A stretch of DNA of 64,000 nt, taken from Cynocephalus volans. Taxonomy: Eukaryota > Chordata > Mammalia > Dermoptera > Cynocephalidae. Each line of letters starts with the position of its first letter. Positions within the stretch are counted from its first letter, which is position 1. A program made the position numbers and the translations under genes. The stretch covers positions 15,676,501-15,740,500 of the forward strand of contig NC_084467.1 of NCBI RefSeq assembly GCF_027409185.1, given 5' to 3'. Shown here in pieces: positions 1 through 10,253 of the stretch. The notes beneath the pieces are model-generated. The model worked only from the letters and a program-made list of their open reading frames with translations. It did no database searches and had not been told where the DNA came from.

Positions 1-589
1 AAACACACTGCCGGCCCCAGAGATCTTGTAAACGTATGGAATGGAGATCCCCGTGGACACTATGGAAACATTTTAAATGTAGATGCATGCTTCAATACAA
101 GCCTGGCTCTGGCACGGTAATCCTCTGTGCACGCAGCAGACCTTCAGGGGACCTGTGATCGGTTCAGCAGGATTGCCCAGTCATCTTCGCACACAGAGTC
201 AGCACTGCCTGATGGTGGCTAAAATGCAATGGAGCCAGGCCGAGCTTTGCTCCCCAGCCCCTGCCCTAGATTCTTCTGGTACATTCCTAGTGGGGAGGGC
301 TGCGAAGGAGGGGATAAAAGCAAAGTCCAAGTATGGAGACAGCTGCCGAGTGACAAAGTGTCCTGGAAAATGGCCTACCCTAATGAGGCTTGTTGAATTC
401 ATTTTTTGAAATTTCTCTCCAATGAAAACAAATATGTCCCCCAAATTCTCTCTGCATCATCAGAAGTTGCTCTCTGGATGCAAACAGCTCACCACTTACT
501 GTATGCCCAGGCTTCCTCTGCCAGGAATGCTCCACCCCTAATGGGGTGTTCAAGTGGGGATTCTTCCCTCTCACCTGGGTATGAGCTTT
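1..589. other. Intergenic sequence, nothing recognised
   Basis: Short open frames on both strands have no recognisable protein. I see no repeat family with confidence. Confidence 0.6.
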
Positions 590-860
590 TAAATCTCCTC
601 CTCAGGGAGGCCATCCCCGACCCCTCTAGCTAAAGTCCACGTGGCCCAGTCACGCTGTGCTACACCACGTTTGTCGTTCCAGTAGCTGTCACTGTTGGAA
701 TGACTCTGCATATTGATTTGTTGGTTACCGAGTTACCTCTCTCTTGCTCCTGCTCCCCACCCCACTAGAAGTTAAGCTGCTGCAAAGCAGGGACCTCTTC
801 CTCCTTGGATGCTGCTGCATTCTCAGTGCTTTCAACACGTCTTAGTCCTGCCCAATAGCC
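590..860 (+). repeat. L2 (LINE-2) 3' end
   Basis: Sense-strand L2 signature: ctcctcagggaggccatccc followed by ccactagaagttaagctgc and a gcaaagcagggacctc block, the usual order near the L2 3' end. Confidence 0.75.
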
Positions 861-883
861 ACATTCCCATGTCTCAACCACTA

Positions 884-1298
884 TGTTAGGGGCTGAATTG
901 TGACCATCCCCCCACACCCAAATTCATATGTTGAAGCCCTAATCCCCAATACAGTACCTCAGAATGAACTGTCTTTGGAGATAGGGTCTTTAAAGAGGTA
1001 ATTAAATTAAAATGAGGTCATTACGGTGGGCCTGAATTCATATGACAGGTGTCCTTTTAAGAAAAGGAAATTTGGAGATAACACATACAGAGGGAAGATG
1101 GTGTGAAGACACAGGGAGAAGACAGCCACCTACAAGCCAAGGAGAGGAGCCTGAAATAGACCTTCCCTCGCAGCCCTCAGAAGGAACCACCCCTGCCAAC
1201 ACCTTGATCTTGGACTTCTGAACCATGAGAAAATAAGTTTTTGTTTAAACCACCTTGTCTGTGGTACTTTGTTACAGCACCTCTAGAAATCTAGTACA
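884..1298 (+). mobile_element. MLT1-type MaLR solo LTR
   Basis: It begins tgttaggggctgaattgtg and contains the typical ttggagatagggtctttaa, acacagggagaagacagcc and gagaaaataag blocks, ending near ctagtaca. This is the usual order of a MLT1 LTR (ERVL-MaLR). No internal sequence follows, so it is solo. It is diverged and its target duplication is not clear. Confidence 0.85.
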
Positions 1299-1552
1299 TA
1301 CCACCACAGTGAGAACCAGGAACTTGCAAGCAAATACTAGATGGAATGTTTATGACCTTAACTTTACCCATTAAGATGATAGCAGGAAAGAGTTGGCTCA
1401 CTCAAATTGGGTAATTTGAGGCAAGTTTAATAAAAGGACTATTTATTTGTAAGGTGTGGGCCAGGTGTTGTCTCCCTTATGCGTGCTATCCTTCCCCGGC
1501 ATGTTGTCAGTGACACATAGGTAAAACCCAATAAATAGACTCCGCTAGGGCC

Positions 1553-2164
1553 CTGCAGTGGAAGTCAATATTGAGAGCACTGTCTAGAGATGACTTTCCT
1601 AGCCCGTAATAGTTGAAGATAGAATTGCAGCAACATACACTGGATGCAGCACCCTAGGGCCACACAAGGGAGGGTGCAGCACCCTAGGGCTGGCAACAGT
1701 AAGGAACCATTACCACCCTGGGCTGCCAGGGGGAGGAAAGGGAGCAGTTAGCAAAAGCCAGAGAGAACATTCTGTGGAGAGAAAGTTGCCCAAGTAAAAG
1801 CTGTGGTCTTTGGAGATCGGCCAGGCTGCAGTGAAGATGCAGGAAGGGAGCCAGGGAAATAAATCCCCCTGCCTTGCTCTCTTCCCTCCCTGGCCAGGCG
1901 AGGCTCACAAATGGCAGAAGTCACTGATGCAGTCCACACGGTCCAGCCTTCTGCTGCAGGAGCAGAGTGAAGAGGTACAGAGAGTGGGTCTGGAGGGCCC
2001 TGCGGAAGATTCCAGCACAACACCCTCTTCCCCATTATCAAAGCATTTCCCTTCTACTCGCTGACTCCTACAGAGATATAAAACAAATCTGTTTTTGTCT
2101 TCACCTCCTGCAGGCTAGGAATGTCATTTCTAAACGATGCTCTCAATATTGACTTCCACTGCAG
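1553..2164. mobile_element. DNA-transposon-like element with long terminal inverted repeats, family not identified
   Basis: Bases 1,553-1,578 (ctgcagtggaagtcaatatt then gagagc) are an exact 26-base reverse complement of 2,139-2,164. The similarity continues inward, with mismatches, for about 40 more bases on each side (atgactttcctagcc against the reverse of ggctaggaatgtcat). The CAGTGG ends suggest a hAT-type element, but no clean 8-bp target duplication is seen. The interior holds no recognised gene and has a 16-base direct repeat (tgcagcaccctagggc at about 1,645 and 1,676). It is probably a non-autonomous element. Confidence 0.6.
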
Positions 2165-2379
2165 ACTCACAAATGGGTGTATTTATTAAGTTTTAACTAA
2201 GCTTTATTAATAATGTGTTGGAGAAGGGAAGCACAGTCTCAGTTGCTACATCACCCAGAATTGAAACATTGTCCTCCCTAATTGTTCTCAGGCAAGAATT
2301 ATCTTCTGCAAGTTTGGTGTAAGTAAGATGCTTCAAAAATGCTCATTAACTAATGCCCAGGAAGATTCAGAAATAGAAG

Positions 2380-2585
2380 AGCGGGTGGCTAACATTTGCT
2401 GAACACCTATTCGGTATCAGACAGTTAACTAGCTTAATCCTTACAAGAATTATGAAGTCATAATTATCCCAGCTGTACAGGTGAGGAAATGGAGACTCAG
2501 CAAAGTCACTTGTTTAAGGTTACACAACTAGCAAGTTAGCAGAGCTGGGATTGGAACTCCGGGGCATCACACTCCAGTGTCTACA
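2380..2585 (-). repeat. MIR SINE
   Basis: Reads on the + strand as the MIR reverse complement: tttgctgaacacctattcgg, then the ggtgaggaaatggagactca core, then cagagctgggattggaactc. Confidence 0.85.
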
Positions 2586-2689
2586 TCCTTCCCACTATCC
2601 CAGATGCTTTTCAGAGAAGGAAATGGCCCCCCAAAAGGGCTAGCAGGTGAGATAAAAAGCTCAGAGTAATAATATGTAATGCCAGATAC

Positions 2690-3110
2690 ATATTGACTAT
2701 TTGCCATCTGCCTAGATGCTCCAATTAACATGAATTATCCCATTAAATCCTCAAAACCACCCTAAAGAGAGAGGTTTGTGCTGTTGTTATCTCCATTTTA
2801 TTTATTTTTATTTTTTGTTTTTTAAAGATGACCGGTAAGGGGATCTTAACCCTTGGCTTAGTGTTGTCAGCGCCACGCTCAGCCAGTAAGCGATCCAGCC
2901 ATCCCTATACAGGGATCCGAACCTGTGGCCTTGGTGTTATCTGCACCCCACTCTCCTGAATGAGCCATGGGCCGGCCCCTGTTATCTCCATTTTAAAGAT
3001 GAGGACCTTGGTTCTTAGAGGAGTTAACAGACTTGTCCTATGTTAAGTCATAGGCTCACAATTTGAACCCCAGACAGCCTGACTCTGGAGCCCAGGCTCT
3101 TTGTAAGAAC
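2690..3110 (-). repeat. MIR SINE interrupted by a tRNA-Ile SINE
   Basis: MIR arms at about 2,690-2,800 and 2,980-3,110 read continuously once the insertion at 2,801-2,979 is removed (ttatctccattttaaagatg restores the MIR core). The older MIR was therefore split by the younger SINE. Confidence 0.85.
2801..2979 (-). mobile_element. tRNA-Ile-derived dimeric SINE (CYN-like)
   Basis: On the minus strand it reads gggccggcccatggctcatt, a tRNA-like unit with gataacaccaaggccac and a B-box-like gttcggatccc, then a second unit ending cttaccggtcatcttta and an A/T-rich tail. It is flanked by an exact 16-base target duplication, tgttatctccatttta, at 2,785-2,800 and 2,980-2,995. The tRNA-Ile relation (ggccggttagctc..gctaataac..gggttcgatcc) is known for colugo SINEs. 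Confidence 0.9.
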
Positions 3111-3149
3111 TGGAACTACAAAGAATGGAATTAAGATGAGAAGGACTTT

Positions 3150-3730
3150 AGAAAATGTGTTTGAGTGAGCAGGACTGAAGCCATGTTGGGACCTAAAACC
3201 ACATGGGCTGTAGGCAAATTTTAAAAAGACACTTTTTTTTCTTGGCATGCATTTCTCTGAGTTCCCTCTTTTCCCACAGTTATTTGATGTTTTGAACCTT
3301 GGTTACAGGGCAAGATGACTTTATTTACATAAATGTAACATCGTTTTCCAGTTAGCCTGAAGCTGCAGACTTGCACTACCCAGATGTTGAGATAATGGCA
3401 AAGATGGGAGCAGAAGCCAGACAGAGTCTTGGCAAGACCTTGCACCCGAGACCTTGCATGAAGCCCTCGCTGCTCACGTGCCCCTCCCTCCTGCTTTTCA
3501 TTTCCCACATTCCATTCCCTCAACCCCCTCTTTAAAAACCCCTCAGTAAACCTGAGTCTTTGAGATGGTTTGAGCCTGCCCATTCTCCTTCAGGTTTACT
3601 GGAGAGATGGGTTAGCCTGACATCTCTCCTTGGGTCTCCAGTATTCCTGAATAAAAGCTGACTTCCATTTTCATCAACATTTGACTTTTGAGTGGTTTGC
3701 TTTTGTCTGGGGACAGGCAGCCAGACCTAT
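3150..3730 (+). mobile_element. Probable solo retroviral LTR (class I-like)
   Basis: The 3' part looks like an LTR U3-R-U5 end: CT-rich and accccctctttaaaaacccc, then cctgaataaaagctgac (polyadenylation signal at about 3,650) and a run ending gggacaggca, followed by tttggtatca, which could be a relic primer-binding site. The left edge is uncertain. No gag, pol or env is recognisable downstream. Confidence 0.5.
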
Positions 3731-3965
3731 GAGTTTGGTATCAATTTCGGGGAGCCTCAGCCAGGAACTGAGTGGCCCTGTAACAGATGGGCAAAGGAGG
3801 GAGACTGCCTGTGGGTGAAAAACGCAACCAGCAGACGGCACATTGCTTCTTTGCATTGAGTCAAGAGGGGTGGGGAGGTGGTGGCAAGAACTGCTCAAGA
3901 AAACTTCCAGAAAGAACATGCTTGCTCAGTGTTCAGGAAGGCTAAAGGGAACTAACTCTAACTTA

Positions 3966-4211
3966 GGTTTCTCAGCCCCAGTGGTATTGACATTTTGGGT
4001 CAGAACACTTTTTGTCATGGGGGACATCCTGTGCTCCGTAGAATATTGAGCAGCGTCTCTGGCCTCTCCCCTCTAGATGCCGGGAGCAGCCCACTTGCCT
4101 ATTCATGACATCCAAAAATGTCTCCAGACTTTCCAGATGCCACCTGGGCATCTGGAAAAATCCTTCCCCACCCAACCAGTTTGCTCGTTTTTGGTTGAGG
4201 ACCACTGTTCT
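3966..4211 (-). mobile_element. MER20 (hAT-Charlie MITE)
   Basis: Reads as the reverse complement of MER20: ggtttctcagccccagtgg, attgacattttgggtcag, gtgctccgtagaatattgag, atccaaaaatgtctccagac and a ttgaggaccactg end. Confidence 0.85.
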
Positions 4212-4269
4212 AGCTCAGAATGAGGAGAGAAAGCAGGACCCAGGCCAAGGAAAGCCACCGACAAGACCT

Positions 4270-4450
4270 CATCATCCGGTGGGAGGGGCACGGGCTTCAG
4301 CGTTAGGTGGGCGAGACTCAGATCTGGATGAGTCACTTATGGCTAGGTGACGGTGGGCAAATTGCTTCACCTCGCAGAGTTCCGGTTTCCTGGGCTATAA
4401 AAAGAGCATAAAAATATCTACCATCCAGGGTTGTTGTGGGGATCAGCTGA
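4270..4450 (+). repeat. MIR SINE
   Basis: Shows the order cacgggcttcagcgttagg, gggcaaattgcttcacctc, ctaccatccagggttgttgt. Confidence 0.75.
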
Positions 4451-4789
4451 CGCATCCAAGTGTTCCCTCATATGATCAAGATGCACAAAGTCTTAGTTTC
4501 CCCTCTGCCCTCATTTCTAAGACCAGCACAGCCCATGTCTGCACCTGGGCCATGTGCCTGCTATCCATCTTCCCGCATACATCTCACTCTGATGAAGTCC
4601 TTTCTCGCCCTCTGAACAGCTGGCTAAGGATGAGTCACCACCACAGGAGAGCCATATCCAAGAGAACGAGAGCGGAAGAGCATTACAGACAGGAAAAAAA
4701 AAAAAAAAACAGCTTGTGAAAGGGCACAGAGATATCATGGAATATGGGATATGTGGAAATGGCAAATTTTCTGGGCACTCTAAAGCCTG

Positions 4790-5040
4790 CAGAATAGAGT
4801 AACCCCAACAGATGAGGCTGAAAGCTACGTTGGGACCAGCTTTTGAGAGGCCAGACTCTCACTGTGTATCTGATGAACTCCTACTCATCCTTCAAGACCC
4901 ATTCCAAAGGAGGAAAGATTGTTATAGGTGGGCGTAAAGCATTCAGAGTGGGGCAAGCCAAGAGCTGGGGCTAACATGTTGTGCGGGACCAGCTTTTGAA
5001 AGGTCAAGCCCCTGCTCTGTTTAAATGGAAACCCCTGTCT
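4790..5040. repeat. Local duplication, two diverged ~75-bp units
   Basis: The segment ctaaagcctgcag..gggaccagcttttgagaggc (about 4,781-4,855) resembles gtaaagcattcag..gggaccagcttttgaaaggt (about 4,936-5,008). The gggaccagcttttga core is identical. The intervening stretch includes an L2-like piece. Confidence 0.5.
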
Positions 5041-5290
5041 CATTGTCATTTCATCCCAAATGTCATCTTCTTTGTGGTACTTATTCCAGCTCCCCCAGGT
5101 AATCTACTGACCTTCTCCTGGCTTACTCTTCTGTGCTCCCATCTCTCTTCTATGTCATACTGCAAAAGGTTGTTTTCATGTCCGGTTCCTCTACCAGGCA
5201 GTGTGCCCCATGGCGGGGGTGAGGGGGAGGGAGGCATATATTGCTCGTCTTTATATTCTGCATGCCTAGCACAGAACCCATATGACAGAC
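4870..5290 (+). repeat. L2 fragments
   Basis: actcatccttcaagacccat, gtggtacttattccagc and gcatgcctagcacagaacc match the L2 3' end in order, in sense orientation. Confidence 0.5.
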
Positions 5291-5753
5291 ATTGCCAGTG
5301 GCCTACTCAATATCCATCCTCCCATCTTCCCTTCTAATAGAATCCCAATTGGGCAACATGCTTAATTAAAAATATTTATGTCTCCAGACCTCCTTGAAGC
5401 TCCGACGCCATGTGACCCAGTTTGGACCAATGAGATGCAAGTTAAATTCTATAGGTGGGCTTCTAGTAAAGCCATTGTTTTCCTGATAAAGGGTGAGACC
5501 CAGGGGCTCTTTACCTTTGGCCTTTATTCTCACCCACCCTCAACTCATCTTCCCTTCTAGAAGCTTAGACTTCACACACACACGTGGAGGAGTCATCTTG
5601 TGACCACGAGGATGAGAGACTCACACTGGGGATAGCTGAGCAGGCATCTGGAAGGCTCCTGAGTCCTCGAAGTCTTCCTTGAGCAGCTGCCACAGCCTTG
5701 GACTTCCCTCCTCTGAGCTGATTGCTAGAGGTAAAAAAAAAAAAAAAAAAAAA
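5290..5753. repeat. Diverged interspersed repeat of uncertain family ending in A-rich tract
   Basis: The stretch carries the accaatgagatgcaagt block common in old mammalian LTR-like repeats, then an acacacacgtgg segment, and ends with an (A)21 tract at 5,733-5,753. No gene is seen. Confidence 0.3.
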
Positions 5754-5939
5754 TCCTCCATTTGGTTAATCCACTGGGTGAGCTTCCGCTCCGCATAGCT
5801 AAATGCAATCCTAAATGCTACAACCTGGCACATAACCAATGCTTAGAGAATTTTGATGACCCAGTTGATTGACCAGATCTCTGTCTGCTCAGCTCAGGCC
5901 ACTTAGCCTCTAGTGGGCCAATAAAGAAGCATAAGGGAT

Positions 5940-6960
5940 GCACAGCTTTGATGGAGCCTGTCAAACTAAATAATAGAGAGAGAAGCTCTCTAAAAGAAAG
6001 TGATTTTACTGGGGAATGAGTGTTGCAATGGGAATACACATGCAGTAGTAAACTGTGTGCATATTCTGGGAGATAATGGAAGACAAAGGTTTTTAAAGGA
6101 AAAATGAGGAGGATTACATAATTGTTTTGAGATAATTATCCTTGGCTACAGGGATCAATAACAAAGGTGGAACCAGTCCAAGACTGGACAGGCAGTTGCT
6201 GGGCAGATGACCTCGCAGAAGTATTTTTTTGTGCAAGGTAGTAATGGTGTATTAGTCCATTTCTGTTGCTTATAACAAAATACACAGAACTGGGTGATTT
6301 ATAAAGGAAACAAAATTTATTCCTCACGGTTTCTGAAGATGGGAAGCTCAAAGTCCATCTAGTGGTGGTGATAGCGATGTATGGGTCTCACATTGCCGAA
6401 TGGTGGAAGTAGAGAGAGAGACAGACTCTCCTCTTCTTTTAAAGTCCTCAGAACCACACCCCTGACCACCATTTTTAATCCATTCACTACTGCGTGGTCC
6501 TACAATCCAATCATCTCTTCAAGGCTCCACCTTTCAATTACCATAATAGGATTTCCCACCCTCTTAACAGTCACAGTGGGAGCTGTTTCTAATACAGAAA
6601 ACTTGGGGGACCCAATTCAAGCTTCAATGAGTTGGGGGACATAATCCAATCCACTACAGATGGCCTTTGTGCAAGGTTGGGGTTTTTGCAGAGTCTTTTG
6701 TTCTTATTACAAGGCATTTATGTATGGGAATCCTCCCTTCGTGGCCTTCTCCACTTCTGTCAGCGTTTTTAATACAGATGACTCCCTTTCGATTTTGACA
6801 ACTTTAAACAAATCCTTAGGATTTTTCTCCTTGGGTTAAAAATTCTCAGGTATTCCCATTCTCCTTAATATGGCAAGGGCTCAGGGCTCTCCTTCTGGGC
6901 CACCCTCCTTCCTTAGAAGGGGCTAATTTTGGAGACCATTTCTAACTAGTTGATATCATT
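5940..6960. mobile_element. ERV-like sequence split by a younger LTR
   Basis: The flanks 5,940-6,247 and 6,659-about 6,960 share a T-rich antisense-LTR look (ttttactggggaatgagtg; ctccttgggttaaaaattctc). They read on across the insertion at 6,248-6,658, with ttgtgcaagg seen on both sides. I cannot name the family. Confidence 0.35.
6248..6658 (-). mobile_element. MST/THE1-like MaLR solo LTR, copy 1
   Basis: Starts tgtattagtccatttctgtt and ends ccaatccactaca, i.e. TG..CA when read on the minus strand. It contains gaactgggtgatttataaag, accaccatttttaatccatt and ctttcaattaccataatagg. The flanks aatgg and gatgg agree in four of five positions, as expected for a 5-bp target duplication. It closely matches the copies at 25,664-26,046 and 27,057-27,475. 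Confidence 0.85.
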
Positions 6961-7089
6961 TGGGGGGAAATCTTGTCAAACCGTGGCGTGAGTATACTCA
7001 TTGACGTTGGGATCAGTTGGGCCATTTGTCTTTTCTTTCTTTCGACAAGTATTGATAGTCTGGTCTGCCATGTGATGAGAACCATCTGA

Positions 7090-7300
7090 GAATTGAGGAT
7101 GTGGGTGGGGAGTGAGTTAAAAGGGCCCTCCTCAAGGAGCTTCCAGCCCAGTGGAAGAGTCAGAGCTTCATCAAATAACAGCACTGATGAGTGCTTAATT
7201 ACAAAGGGAGATAAGTAACCCATAGAGAATGCCAGAGGATAACAAAAAGACTCTCTGGTATTCAAGGAAAGCTTCCTGGAGGAGGTGGTGCTTAGGCTGA
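7090..7300 (-). repeat. L2 fragment, antisense
   Basis: cctcaaggagcttccagccc and gaaagcttcctggaggaggt are the standard antisense L2 3'-end blocks. Confidence 0.7.
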
Positions 7301-7304
7301 CATA

Positions 7305-7490
7305 GCAGGCGACCTGGGTTCAAGTCTCCACTCTGCTACTTACTAGTTGATTTACTCTAAGCAAATAATTTAACCTCTGTAGGCCTCCATTTCCACAAAT
7401 GAAACATAAGATTCCTCTTACTTCCCTCTTGTATTTGTGAAGCTTAAGTACCCTGAAATAACATTCGTGCTATCTGGCCCACAGGAAGCA
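7305..7490 (+). repeat. MIR SINE
   Basis: gacctgggttcaagtctcca, cttactagttgatttactc, gcaaataatttaacctctgt. Confidence 0.75.
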
Positions 7491-8057
7491 CTTCTTAGGC
7501 AGTTGCTCTTAAGGTTCTTGTTTCAGACTGAGCCCCCAGGCTGCTTCTGCCAGGGGTGGGTGTCCTCAGCTCCAGTGCTCAGGGTGGGTCAGATACTACT
7601 GATCTCCTCCAGTTTAAACCTGTGTGGACTTGGCTCAGGAAATCGTATGCTGGGGAGGAGAAGAGCAAAGCCTTCAGGTGGAGGTAGAGGATAATTAAGT
7701 CCCCAGGGCTGACCCCAGCAAGGTCTCTGTCCCCTCTGCCTTTGACCATGCCTGGGGCATCCCCTGGTTACCTCAAGGCTTTATTGGAGCCAACCCAGGC
7801 AAAGAGATGGGGGAAGGTAGATGGTGGAAACCCTCCCCTGTGGTGTGCGGGGGAGATTCAGCGCTCCCGGGCTGTGAGGAGACAGCTCAGAGCAGGATGC
7901 GCTCCTGGAGCTCAGGGTCCCTCTTCCCCAGTACTCCTACCAGGAGGGCTGTAGAGCAGGGCAGGCCCACACCCGCGAGATAAACTCAAGTGAATCCACT
8001 GCCCATCTTTGACCCTCAATTCCCTTGTCCATAAAATAGGTAATTAGGCTAAATTAG
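7491..8057. other. Mostly unique intergenic sequence
   Basis: A G+C-rich stretch with short frames only (for example 7,742-7,954) and no recognisable protein. The right end holds a MIR-like scrap near cccttgtccataaaatagg. Confidence 0.5.
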
Positions 8058-8064
8058 TGGTTCT

Positions 8065-8225
8065 TAACCTATGCTGCACATTAGAATCATCTAGGGGAGA
8101 TTAAAGAAACAAGGTACTCAGCTGCTGCACCAACTAAATCAGAAACCCTGGGGTGGGTCCTGGGCACCAGCATTTTTAAACTCCCTAGGCGATTCCTCTG
8201 TGCAGCCAGGGCTGAGAACTGGGGG
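8065..8225 (+). mobile_element. MER5A (hAT-Charlie MITE)
   Basis: agtggttcttaacctatgctg, attagaatcatctaggggag, ctggggtgggtcctgggcac and a gctgagaactgg end follow the MER5A consensus order. Confidence 0.85.
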
Positions 8226-8239
8226 GTTAGCCGAGCTCT

Positions 8240-8610
8240 GAACATCCTTCCAGCTGCAAGGGTGGGTGCTACCTGCCAGCTGTGTGACCTCAGAGAAGTG
8301 ACTTTAAAACTCCATCCCTCAGGGCCGGCCTGTGGCTCACTCGGGAGAGTGCGGTGCTGATAACACCAAGGCCACGGGTTCGGATCCTACATAGGGATGG
8401 CCGGTTCGCTCACTTGGGAGAGCGTGGTGCTGACAACACCAAGTCAAGGGTTAAGATCCCCTTACCGGTCATCTTTAAAAAAAAAACAAAAAACTATCCC
8501 TCCATTTCCTCATCAGTAAAGAGTCCGAACAGTCCACCCCTCATGGAGGTGTTATGAGGATTAAAAGGATTAACTTCCGTAAAGCTCTGATGATGGCAAT
8601 CAGGCACCCT
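8240..8610 (+). repeat. MIR SINE interrupted by a tRNA-Ile SINE
   Basis: ccagctgtgtgacctcagag lies left of the insertion and tccatttcctcatcagtaaa, then gttatgaggattaaaagga, lie right of it. Together they form one MIR, broken at about 8,321-8,493. Confidence 0.8.
8322..8492 (+). mobile_element. tRNA-Ile-derived dimeric SINE (CYN-like), best copy
   Basis: Two tRNA-Ile-like units in tandem: unit 1 at 8,322-8,398 (gctgataacaccaaggccac, B box gggttcggatcc) and unit 2 at 8,399-8,475 (ggccggttcgctcacttggg, gctgacaacaccaagtcaag), followed by an A-rich tail. The flanks aaactccatccct and aaactatccct are an imperfect target duplication. Internal Pol III A/B boxes are recognisable, but this is a retroposon, not a tRNA gene. 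Confidence 0.9.
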
Positions 8611-8919
8611 GCTTCTGTTCTTTCCCTTACCGTGATCATGGAGGAGGCGAAGGAGGTGGGGAGGAGGGGAGGAAGAAGGTACCATGTCAGGCCCTGGACT
8701 CTGTTCCTCCTCCCCACCATGGCCATGACTCTCCCCTCCGTCATAGCAATAGAAGTAAGACAAACTCAACTCCCATGTGTGGAAGAACCCAGGAGGCAGG
8801 AGTGCATCAGCACATGAGAAAGCTCCATTGGTAGGAGACAGGATGGATGAACAGAGAGTCAGTCAGCTGGGGCCGTGGTGTTGCCCTGCCCAGCACCGCC
8901 CCGCATCTTCAGGCAACTG
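8611..8919. other. Intergenic, with a purine-rich GGA tract
   Basis: The only structure is the purine run at about 8,638-8,680 (ggaggaggcgaaggaggtgg and onward). No gene is seen. Confidence 0.5.
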
Positions 8920-9040
8920 CTAGAAGGAATCTTAGACATTACCTAGTTCTAACTTCTCATTTAAGAAATGAAGACGCTGAGGCACAGAGAGGTTAAGTAA
9001 TTCACCCAAGGTCACACAGCCTTGAGTCAAACCAGGTCTC
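8920..9040 (-). repeat. MIR-like SINE fragment
   Basis: atttaagaaatgaagacgct, gaggcacagagaggttaagt and ccaaggtcacacagcc match the MIR core, antisense. Confidence 0.75.
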
Positions 9041-9590
9041 AGATCTAGGGTTTTTTTTTTTCAAAACATCAGTCTAAAAGTCATTAAAAAGAAAATAACA
9101 CTCTTCAGCCTCCTCTCAGAGGACAAAATCCATCAGCATTAATCAGTCTTTTTTACTTTGGCAGAGACGCCTTATCTCTTACTTCTAAGCAAACACAGCG
9201 CCTGCAGCCGAACGAGCAATCATGATAATTAATAATATTTTGCACTTGGAATTTTCCCCTGGCAGCAGCTGCTCTGAAAGCGTCTACTCATTCAGCCACA
9301 CATATCAGCCAATCAATCTGTCCACCACAGCTCATGGAGCTTCTGCTGCCAGCTTTTTGGCCCTGTGCTTGGTCCTGGGAGGGACCCAGAAGCACAGGAA
9401 ATGGTTCCAGCACTCAAAGAGCTTGGGGGAGGCTAAAATAAACCATGTCTAGAGGCTATCACTAAGAAAGGCACCAGTCCTCTCTGCCATAGCAGCTTCC
9501 ATGGCACGGTAATAAAAATCAGATATCAGTGACAGCAGCTTCCATTTAGTTTACCGTTCTGTTTTCTTCATCTGGAGCCATGCCTGAAGT
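9041..9590. other. Unique sequence, AT-rich centre
   Basis: No repeat or gene is recognised. The part at about 9,215-9,240 is rich in TAAT motifs (catgataattaataatatt) beside a G+C-rich stretch. It might be a regulatory element, but nothing here proves it. Confidence 0.4.
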
Positions 9591-9594
9591 TACT

Positions 9595-9745
9595 GGCCAA
9601 GGATATCTAGCATTCATTCAAGAATAATGCCAGATAGCCCCTACTATACAGGGAGAGTTAAATGAGTTAAAACACGTAAAGCACTTAGCACAAGGCCACA
9701 CACATGGCAAGCGCCCCATAAATGCTAGCCGTTGTTGTTAACTAT
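9595..9745 (+). repeat. MIR SINE 3' part
   Basis: gagttaaaacacgtaaagca, cttagcacaaggccac and cataaatgctagccgttgtt follow the MIR 3' end. Confidence 0.75.
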
Positions 9746-9779
9746 CTGCCTTGATGTCTGTACCTATAAGCGTCCCACT

Positions 9780-10150
9780 CAGAAACAGAATGTTCAAAAG
9801 GTTTACCAGGAGGAGAGTGTAATAAGGTGACTGCTTATGAGGCGTGAGCAGGTTAAGGGAAGCCATGAGGAATTGGCGAAGAAGGGACCCACAATAGCAG
9901 AAAGCTAATATTACTATTAAAGGATAAGACCTTAAGGGACACAGGGAGGGGTAGCTGATGGTGAGAACTGGAGCCACAGAAGAGGGAACTCTGCAGGGGC
10001 TACAGAAGGCACTGCGAGACCTGCTGGGGCCAAGCAGAAGGAAGCGCGGACAATAAAGTCCCCATTCTCTCTTCTTGCCTTCCTATCTCCTCTTGGTAGC
10101 AGCAACTGGAAGCCAGAGGCCAAGGGCAGCTGACTGATGGTGTAAATGAA
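9780..10150 (-). repeat. Diverged interspersed repeat of uncertain family
   Basis: The minus-strand reading (ccttaacctgctcacgcctc, ttattacactctcctcctgg) resembles the end of an old mammalian LTR or LINE. I cannot assign a family. No gene is seen. Confidence 0.35.
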
Positions 10151-10253
10151 CGAGTCACTGTCAGCCAACTTGTGAGTGTTCACCGTCCATGCTGCTTCTC
10201 ATGATAGGAGAATGGGGAAATTCCTGACCCGACTGGGTCTGAGCTCTCTCTGC

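Noticed and set aside
4694..4709. Poly-A tract as tail of a processed pseudogene
   Set aside because: No upstream sequence resembles an mRNA and no target duplication is visible.
8322..8475. tRNA-Ile genes
   Set aside because: Tandem tRNA-like units with A-rich tail, substitutions in the stems and target duplications show retroposed SINEs rather than functional tRNA genes. The same holds at 2,801, 13,664 and 17,308.
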